Shown here: positions 57,660 through 64,000 of the stretch, one piece after another
How positions within the stretch are numbered: position 1 is the stretch's first letter
How the letters are laid out: every line of letters begins with the position of its first letter
Assembly (NCBI RefSeq): GCF_000341285.1
Contig: NW_005178461.1
Span: 1 to 64,000 of the forward strand
Origin: Galdieria sulphuraria
Lineage: Eukaryota > Rhodophyta > Bangiophyceae > Galdieriales > Galdieriaceae
Reading direction: 5' to 3'
Length of the DNA: 64,000 bases
The notes under the pieces: generated by a model
Database searches by the model: none
What the model was told of the DNA's origin: nothing
Seen by the model: the letters and a program-made list of their open reading frames with translations, nothing else
Program-made: the position numbers and the translations under genes

Positions 57660-58943
57660 TCAAACTGGATACCNAGATGCTCGAGCTCTGTTTGGATCAT
57701 CTCGAGTAGAGTAAGGGGGAAGTGGCTCACAGAAGTAATACTGAGGTGGCAAAAATTTGTTCAATTCCTCTTCTCGAATTACTTCAATAATACTTCTGTT
57801 TAAGATTGTGCCTGACTGTGAGAAAATTTTGGAAAATACCGTAGAATCATATGCTACCTTAACCTCTGGATCCACATAGACAAGTTGATGGTTATTTCTC
57901 CACAAGTCCAAACAGAGTAGCGTACATTCTGAAGCCGGACAATCTCCTCGGATATTATCTACCGAACGAAAACGAATATTACTCTTTGAGAAAATATCAG
58001 CATTCATGGCCACTAAACCATTCCAACAGGAGAAAACGGGAACAAGCTTTCTTTGCTGACACAACATTACGTCTGATTTTGACTGAAAGATCGAACAATT
58101 TTCAGCATTTGTGACAGGACCTCCATGTATGTCTCTTGTGACCCAAATGTCATAAAATTTCAAGTCAGAACCATAATCCAGACCGCAAACCATATCTGCA
58201 CCATGAATAATATGTAAAAGCAACCTTGTAATCTGATTAGCACAAAAGAAAACATCATTGATAAACGCCACATATTTTGCCGAAAAGTTTCCAGTATAGA
58301 GTGGCTCCAAAACTTCATTTCTAATGCGAGACAAAAAGTGAATCCTGTTCTCCTTGCTTTCCCTCACAATACTGCCATTTACAATTATCCTATGTCGTAT
58401 ATTTCGCATATTCAGCTCTTCAGCCAGTTTGTGCAGACAAAGGCCACTTGTGTCCTTGCTACCACTTTCATATATAGAGACAAATAAACTATCAGGAAGG
58501 AAATACTTGGATAGTTTGAGAACTTCAACTGCAATATGTGGCAGTACGTGTCCTCCGTTTCTGATATTCAAGGCCAACAAGACTGAGGCACCTCTCAATA
58601 AACTTGAAACTGAAGGAACGTATTCATCGTTGTTACAAATATCTGAGGAATTTCTTAATAAAAAGGAATTATTCCAAGCGGAATATAGTATGCTCCCTTT
58701 GTTGAAACCACGTGGAAAATCCAACACTAGTTTCCTTTCCTGAGGCAGAAGGAGCAAAGTGAAACTACAAATTGGTATGATAACAAATACAACTATAGCT
58801 ACAATCCTACGATTATCTGCTAAACATAAAGTAGCATTCTGCGTTACTTTTTTCCATTTATTTCGTGAGACACTTGCTTCCGAATCCTCCTCTTCCAACA
58901 GCATTTTGGGAAATATGATAATTTCCCTCGAGAGAATGTCCAT
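57660..58943 (-). CDS. CAP59/CMT1-like (GT69) glycosyltransferase, type II membrane protein
   Basis: Single exon, 427 aa. A cytosolic N-terminus of about 45 residues precedes a TM anchor (RRIVAIVVFVIIPICSFTLLLLP). The luminal domain matches the fungal alpha-1,3-mannosyltransferase CMT1/CAP59 family: SVLLALNIRNGGHVLPH, LFVSIYESGSKDTSG, NRIHFLSRIRNEVLEPL, YVAFINDVFFCANQI, ADMVCGLDY, FYDIWVTRDIHGGP, VFSCWNGLVAMNADIF and a late CPASECTLLCLDLWR. It presumably adds a mannose or xylose to surface glycans in the Golgi. The N at 57674 affects one codon six bases before the last three residues. In basidiomycetes this family builds capsule; the substrate in this organism is unknown. Confidence 0.88.
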   Translation of the reverse strand: MDILSREIIIFPKMLLEEEDSEASVSRNKWKKVTQNATLCLADNRRIVAIVVFVIIPICSFTLLLLPQERKLVLDFPRGFNKGSILYSAWNNSFLLRNSSDICNNDEYVPSVSSLLRGASVLLALNIRNGGHVLPHIAVEVLKLSKYFLPDSLFVSIYESGSKDTSGLCLHKLAEELNMRNIRHRIIVNGSIVRESKENRIHFLSRIRNEVLEPLYTGNFSAKYVAFINDVFFCANQITRLLLHIIHGADMVCGLDYGSDLKFYDIWVTRDIHGGPVTNAENCSIFQSKSDVMLCQQRKLVPVFSCWNGLVAMNADIFSKSNIRFRSVDNIRGDCPASECTLLCLDLWRNNHQLVYVDPEVKVAYDSTVFSKIFSQSGTILNRSIIEVIREEELNKFLPPQYYFCEPLPPYSTRDDPNRARASXYPV

Positions 58944-59022
58944 AGAAATGGAATCTCATTTGCACAATAAAGAACTGGACCACATGCAACAACAAATTTT
59001 AATGTACGCAAGAAAACATGCA

Positions 59023-59779
59023 TCACATCAAAGAACAACATCCACAGTTAACTCTTTCAGATGAAGTGTTCGCTCTTCTTGAGCTAGGAACTAGGTTTGT
59101 GCTTTGCGCTTGGCTACTGTCATCATATTCTAGTCTCCGTGGCCCCCTTAACACTGATCCATCATGCCCATTAACTGTGTCACGCCGACTCCCAGTTTCA
59201 TTAGTTCCAACAGTGGGCGAACGATCATTTTCTTCAGGTGTTACTGGACTGGTGACTGCTACATGTTTGCGAATTACTATGTGGTGGCCGTCTTCAGAAT
59301 TGTCGATACTCATCCGATTGGCAGTTTCACTGTCTACGCGTTCAGTGGAAGCAGGAGACTCTTCATGTCTTTCATGGTTTCTGTGTCGATGCATAGCGCC
59401 ATTTTGACGAGGGGAAGAATTTCTTCTAGCATCTATGGCATGGTAGCTCTACAGAGAGAGACGAAAAGTGTTGACTCGGCTCTACTGATTGACCGTCAAA
59501 CAGAAGAAATGATGCAGGTGTTCCCTGCCTGGGCAATCTCCCTGGTGCTCTCAGCTCTCGAGCAGTATTCCCATTTAATAGAATAGCTCTATTCGTTTCA
59601 GGATTGATAGTTGTCCTAGGATTAGAAATTTCTTCTTCAATAGCTCTCATCTGTTGCTCTTCAGAAAGACAACGAAAGGTATCTGCATCGGTTCTTATAG
59701 GTCTCCCCGTCCTAGGGTTAATAACTGATGCAGGTATTCTCTGAATATTATTTTCACCTAATGGATGACTCCGGCTCAT
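59023..59779 (-). CDS. Protein with two NPxTxR motifs and a C-terminal CaaX box; unknown function
   Basis: Two exons (start MSRSHPLGENN at 59779; a 37-nt intron GTAGAG...CTGTAG at about 59481-59445) give about 239 aa. The N-terminal half holds two similar units: VINPRTGRPIRTDADTFRCL and TINPETNRAILLNGNTAREL, of the form INPxTxRxIxxxGxTxxxL. Related short motifs occur in proteins of protists and large DNA viruses, from general recollection. The C-terminal half is hydrophilic and probably disordered. It ends NCGCCSLM: CSLM is a CaaX box for farnesylation, and the adjacent Cys pair could be palmitoylated, so membrane attachment is likely. No enzyme domain was seen. Confidence 0.65.
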
Positions 59780-60115
59780 GATGTGTGCGCTAGAGAAAAA
59801 GAGGGAAACACCTGTTCAGGTCCTTATCTGCGAGACTATCCGGGAAAGCCCAAAATAGGTTGCGAACCCATTATCCTCATCATCGGTTGATTATGGATTA
59901 CGTAATCGTAATGTGAAATATCCAATGGGTAAATTGCACCCATCGAATGAACGATAGCAGAACAACCAGAAAGTTGTTCCAGAGGCAGACTCTGATGAAC
60001 AAGGAGGAAGTCGGTTTTGTAGATATAAAACTCTCTTTAAAGAAATATTTTATCAAGCGCATTACCAACTAAAATAGTCTTTTAAAGATAACTTTTATGG
60101 TTCTGCAAACGACGT
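59780..60115. other. Intergenic, no gene recognised
   Basis: 336 bp between the CaaX protein start and the carrier stop; no coding signal. Confidence 0.4.
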
Positions 60116-61308
60116 TTAACGTAAACCAAACTGTCTCTCTAAAAAGTGTGCAACTGCTTCATAGGTTAAAAAGGTCACTGCATTTGCAGGGAAAGCACGA
60201 GCTAAACAAGGAAGAAACCCCTAAAAACAACAATGTTTATATACTAAAGTCATTCACTTCATCACTTACCTTGTACAATCCACGTAATCCTTCTTGTTGA
60301 ACAATTTTTCTAGTAGCGTCGACAATTCCTCGAAATTTGGGTAGTGTGTCAGAGTCCGTTTGAATTCGTGTCTTCACAACATCTATTGGATAAACCTTTC
60401 TTATATTTAGTATAGAAGAGCAAGTTGAACAAATTATTACTTACTGTGCCCCAGAACATCAATCCCGCTATTCCTCCGGCCAACAATAAGGCTCCCGAAC
60501 CCAAATCCTCCTTCGAACCACCCTGAGGGACAAACAAACCTTTGGTATATTCATAGACTGAAAAATAGATGGCGTTTGCGGGTACTTCGCGACCAAGCGT
60601 TGCTCCAAGACCCTTGAACAAGCCAAGAGTACCTCTACTCTTCCATACTTGACGAGCACAATCAACTGGCCTGAGTAAACTTTGTCAAACCCAGTCGAAA
60701 AGAAAGAATATGGCACTACCCCTTGTAAACGGTTGCAGAATCAGCAGACTGAGCTTGAAGACGACATTTGATCAACTCCGTTGGACAAGCTACAAAGGAA
60801 ACCGCTAAGCCGGCTCCTGCACCACACAGTGCAAATTCTGGAATGGTCATAAGTGACTTATCATCCTCACCATGAACGATTCTCTTCATTTGGCCGTTGG
60901 AAGCGAATAAAACTGCGTTGAATACTGCAACAAACGCTAGTGGAGCTCCCATTCCTTTGTAAAGACCACCCAAACCTTCTTTTCCTACAGTCTTCTTTAC
61001 AGCATCTATTGCACCGGTATATTGTGGAGTTTGTCCAGGAGGTACCCAAGGCTGATTTTGTAGTTTCACTTTGATGGTATCAAACGGATGTCCCACTAAC
61101 AGTTGCGCAGTACCTCCAGCAGTTCCCTGTACTCAGAAAGTTAAGACTAAGACCATGGTGAATCCAAGTAACATACTGCCAGTAGATCCTTTGCAATAAC
61201 TGCTGTTTTGGCTGTTTCCTTTTCTTCAAATGTTTGTTCCTTTTCTGTTTTGAGTAAAACGTAAGACTGAATTGTTTTCTACCTACAGTAATCACTTCTG
61301 AATTCATT
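60116..61308 (-). CDS. Mitochondrial carrier family protein, carnitine/acylcarnitine (BOU)-like
   Basis: Six exons: MNSEVITV at 61308, a Glu/Lys-rich stretch, then three carrier repeats. Repeat 1: [28 protein letters not shown], with the intron inside the repeat. Repeat 2: PEFALCGAGAGLAVSFVACPTELIKCRLQ, then PVDCARQVWKSRGTLGLFKGLGATLGREVPANAIYF. Repeat 3: LLLAGGIAGLMFWG, YPIDVVKTRIQTD, EGLRGLYKGFLPCLARAFPANAVTFLTYE, ending FLERQFGLR at 60116. All three PxD/ExxK signatures are present (PFDTIKV, PTELIKC, PIDVVKT). The REVPANAIYF and RAFPANAVTF motifs are typical of the acylcarnitine/BOU/ornithine group; the exact substrate is inferred. Introns are 37-53 nt. It is divergent from the TM9SF gene with 56 bp between starts. 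Confidence 0.87.
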
Positions 61309-61364
61309 GAGTCTAACAGTCCAATTTTATAAACTTGAGTGAAATATTGAAAACGTCCCACGTT

Positions 61365-63406
61365 ATGTGGATAAGTTATGACCGACGGAACTTTTGCAAG
61401 AGTCAGCTCTTTCAAGTGGCCTTGTTATTATACTTTGTAGCAACTAGTGCTTTTTATATACCCGGAATATATCCAAACGATTATCCTCAAGGAGCAGAAT
61501 TGGATATTCGTGCAAACAAGTTGACCTCTTCAAGGAGCAATGTCCCTTATGACTTTTACTTTCTTCCTTTTTGTTCACCTCCAGAAGAGAAGGAGAAGAC
61601 TCTAAATGTGGGTCAGGTAAGACTAGTTCTTGTTCTATTGAATTTTGAACTTCACACTTCGGTTCAAGATACTTTTGGGTGAGCACTCCAAGTCGACCCC
61701 GTTCAAAGCCTTTATGCTTGTTCCAGAGTCTTGTAAAGTTGCTTGTACGAGAACCTTAGACTCGAAGGATGTAGCTAAATTGAAGAACCTGATACGGAGA
61801 GACTATCGTGCCCGCCTCAATCTGGATAATATGCCTTTGGTTGTAAAGAAACAAACACAAATAGAAGGTGGTGACGAGTAGTAAGTACAGTCCATTATTG
61901 CTCAAACTGTTTTCTCATTTTCGCCCCTAGTTATCAACTTGGATATCCTGTGGGTTATTCACTCAACGATCAATTTTATGTGTACAACCATCTTCATTTT
62001 AAAGTGTTATACCATCGACCTGACGCTGCAGGCCCAGAAAACTTGTATCGTATAGTAGGATTTGAAGTGCAGCCTTCCTCTTTGGCTCGTTCCGGAGATC
62101 CTGAAGATCCTTCTTTCTGTAGTGCTGAAGGTCTTGAAGAAGTTTCTGTAGGAAAGACAGTATATTTCACTTACAACGTGGAGTTTGAAGAGAGTCCCGT
62201 TCGATGGGCGACGAGATGGGACCCTCTTTTAAAGGCTGCGGAAGAACAGGAAGAAATTCAGTGGTTCTCTATAATCAACTCACTTTTGACTACATTATTT
62301 CTGACAGCATTAGTTGGCATGATAATGCTTAGGACAGTTCGAAAAGATCTATTGCGTTACAGTCAACCTGAAGATGAAGAAGAGATTCAGGAAGAGACTG
62401 GTTGGAAGGTTTGTATCTCTTTTGGTTTTTACTTTTTCCATTGAAATCAGTTTAGCTCATTCATGGTGATGTATTTCGGAGTCCTCCTTATCTTAGTTTA
62501 TTTTGTGTTGCTATAGGCACCGGTGCACATGTTTTATCCATTGCCTGTATTACTCTACTTTTTGCTCTCATTGGATTTCTTTCCCCCGCCAATCGAGGGG
62601 GTTTATTAAGTGCGATGGTATCTCTTTGGATTCTTACTAGCGTTATTGCTGGCTATGTTTCTTCAAGTCTTTACAAGTCCTTTGGTGGTTTGTTTTGGAA
62701 ACGAGTTGCTTTAGGTACAGCCATATTGTTCCCTGGTCTGATCTTTTTAATATTCTTCTGTTTGAATTTTCTTATGTGGTTATCGCAATCCAACGATACT
62801 GTTCCATTTTCGACGCTCGTTCTCATCTTATTTTTATGGTTTGGCATATCGCTTCCACTGGTATTTCTAGGAAGTTACTTTGGAAGAAGAAGGCCATCAT
62901 ACGAATTTCCAGTACGAGTCAATCAGATTCCTAGAAAGATACCTCGACAGCCTTGGTACAACAACACTCTTTTGTCAGTTCTTATCGGAGGAGTTTTGCC
63001 ATTTGGGTCTGTCTTCATTCAACTCGTCTTTATACTTGGCAGCTTATGGCAAAACGAAGTTTATTACATGTTCGGGTTTCTTTCTATTGTTTTCATTTTA
63101 TTGATTGTAACTTCTGCTGAGATTAGTATCGTGTTGTGTTATTTGCGTTTATGTGGTGAAGATTATCGTTGGTGGTTTTATTCATTTTTCAGCGCAGGTT
63201 CTTCAGGACTATACGTCTTTCTTTACAGTTTGTTTTATCTTATGACGCAACCAGACTTTAATGGTATTGATTTTGTGTCTCTTATAGTGTACTTGAGCTA
63301 TATGTCAATCATCTCTATGTCTTTTACTTTTCTCACTGGTTTTGTTGGATTTCTGTCTTGTTTCTGGTTTACTCGCAAAATATATTCTGCAGTTCGCGTT
63401 GATTAA
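61365..63406 (+). CDS. TM9SF: TM9SF/nonaspanin (EMP70) family membrane protein
   Basis: Four exons (introns about 61618-61669, about 61882-61930 and about 62409-62466) give about 627 aa. Start MWISYDRRNFCKSQLF at 61365, with a signal peptide (QVALLLYFVATSAFYIPG). The luminal N-domain has the family motifs YFLPFCSPPE, LLGEHSKSTPF, CKVAC, YPVGY and HFKVLYHRP. Nine TM segments follow, the first around WFSIINSLLTTLFLTALVG, with DVFRSPPYLSLFCVAIGTG (intron just before) and SPANRGGLLSAM, then PVRVNQIPRKIPRQPWY and LPFGSVFIQLVFILGSLW. The C-terminus KIYSAVRVD resembles the KxD/E COPI-binding Golgi-retention signal with Arg for Lys. Family roles are in endomembrane sorting and adhesion. Confidence 0.93.
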
Positions 63407-63440
63407 AGATTTCAGTTGCTCTACTTATGACTATCTTGTT

Positions 63441-64000
63441 ATGGTTATAAGCAGAAAGGAATCCACAAAACTCAATTCTTTACCAAAGGGATTATGGTTG
63501 GTTGACTCAACTTTATTTTACATTATCGATAGAGTTATGCACAAGGACAATGATATCTTGTCCTGTAGGGAACTGAGTCACTTTGAGTTGAAAACTGTGG
63601 AAGCATTCTTCATACGAAATAATATTGAAACTTTACACTTGTTTCAGCCACGCGAAATATTTTTGCAAACGTGTAATATCGTTTGGTGTCGCAAAGTTGA
63701 GAACTTTTCCTATCGTACTTTTTCTTCAACTTCTCTCTATGGTCTTCTTTTCATTCGACGTATATTGTATTATGCCTCAGCTATACAAAGTTACGATAAG
63801 GATGTTCTGCAATCTGCTCTTCAACTTTCTTACCAGTCGGACGTAGAGAAACGTGCTTGGAGGGCCTATTTATTTCGATATTGCTGGTCAGGTCGTTCTA
63901 TAGTTGATTCTTTTTTTCATACTCTTGTTACTATTTCTATGGAGGACGAGAGTGCTCTTGTAAAGTTATGTAGCATCGATTCTCTCTTCTACTGGGTCAG
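63441..64000 (+). CDS. 5' part of an unidentified gene running off the window
   Basis: From an ATG at 63441 (MVISRKESTKLNSLPKGLW) the plus strand stays open for all 186 codons to the window edge, which is long for chance in this composition. Features include hydrophobic patches (STLFYIIDRVMH, SLYGLLFIRRILYYAS) and a charged C-terminal part (SYQSDVEKRAWRAYLFRYCW, SMEDESALVKLC). No signal peptide or known domain was recognised. It begins only 34 bp after the TM9SF stop, so transcripts may overlap. Confidence 0.65.
   Translation, partial: MVISRKESTKLNSLPKGLWLVDSTLFYIIDRVMHKDNDILSCRELSHFELKTVEAFFIRNNIETLHLFQPREIFLQTCNIVWCRKVENFSYRTFSSTSLYGLLFIRRILYYASAIQSYDKDVLQSALQLSYQSDVEKRAWRAYLFRYCWSGRSIVDSFFHTLVTISMEDESALVKLCSIDSLFYWV

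Noticed and set aside
57674-57674. Single N near the GT69 3' end, tested as another masked stop
   Set aside because: It is followed by AG, so it could be, but one N has about a 3/16 chance of this and no long misframed ORF depends on it.

Overview
This is nuclear DNA of a compact eukaryote. Genes lie on both strands, are often only 20-200 bp apart, and are interrupted by very short GT-AG introns (about 37-90 nt). Coding sequence is moderately AT-rich. The gene content (a RelA/SpoT homologue, a bacterial-type organellar tyrosyl-tRNA synthetase, likely plastid-targeted membrane proteins, RBR, AUR1-like and Band 3-like proteins) together with the intron style best fits a unicellular red alga of the Galdieria type. 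That assignment is inference, since no rRNA or organelle marker is present.

Layout. 1-6,300: the 3' part of an SLC4/Band 3-type anion transporter whose sequence carries 26 N characters in a remarkable pattern, a decayed S9 peptidase pseudogene and an unidentified ORF split by a stop. 6,300-12,500: U2AF large subunit, CDIN1-like TPD protein, a four-repeat protein of unknown role, and a LisH/SRP40_C nucleolar phosphoprotein. 13,000-18,600: a GT61-like glycosyltransferase, DPM1 and SNAPC3. 18,700-26,500: retinoblastoma-related protein head-to-head with a FANCD2-like gene over an E2F-like promoter, then aprataxin. 26,500-32,300: a large RelA/SpoT homologue, a small DPM3 gene and a basic unknown protein. 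32,300-37,700: NSRP1, Tat-SF1/CUS2 and a Sel1-repeat protein. 38,000-48,900: NVL-type AAA ATPase, Aurora kinase, a DeSI-PUL protein and MCM3. 49,100-57,000: TyrRS, a damaged MRS2-like Mg transporter, an AUR1-like enzyme, a small coiled-coil protein, a two-TM candidate plastid protein and an M48 protease. 57,600-64,000: GT69/CAP59-type glycosyltransferase, a CaaX-box protein with NPxTxR motifs, a mitochondrial carrier, a TM9SF/nonaspanin, and the 5' part of an unidentified gene running off the window.

Shared themes are cell cycle and genome maintenance (RBR, FANCD2-like, APTX, Aurora, MCM3), splicing and snRNA expression (U2AF, NSRP1, Tat-SF1, SNAPC3), ribosome biogenesis (NOLC1-like, NVL) and glycosylation or sphingolipid synthesis (DPM1, DPM3, GT61, GT69, AUR1). 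E2F-like sites precede RBR/FANCD2 and MCM3, suggesting a shared G1/S programme. No tRNA, rRNA, CRISPR array, transposon or bacterial-style operon was recognised. Exon limits were inferred by eye from splice motifs and protein-family knowledge.
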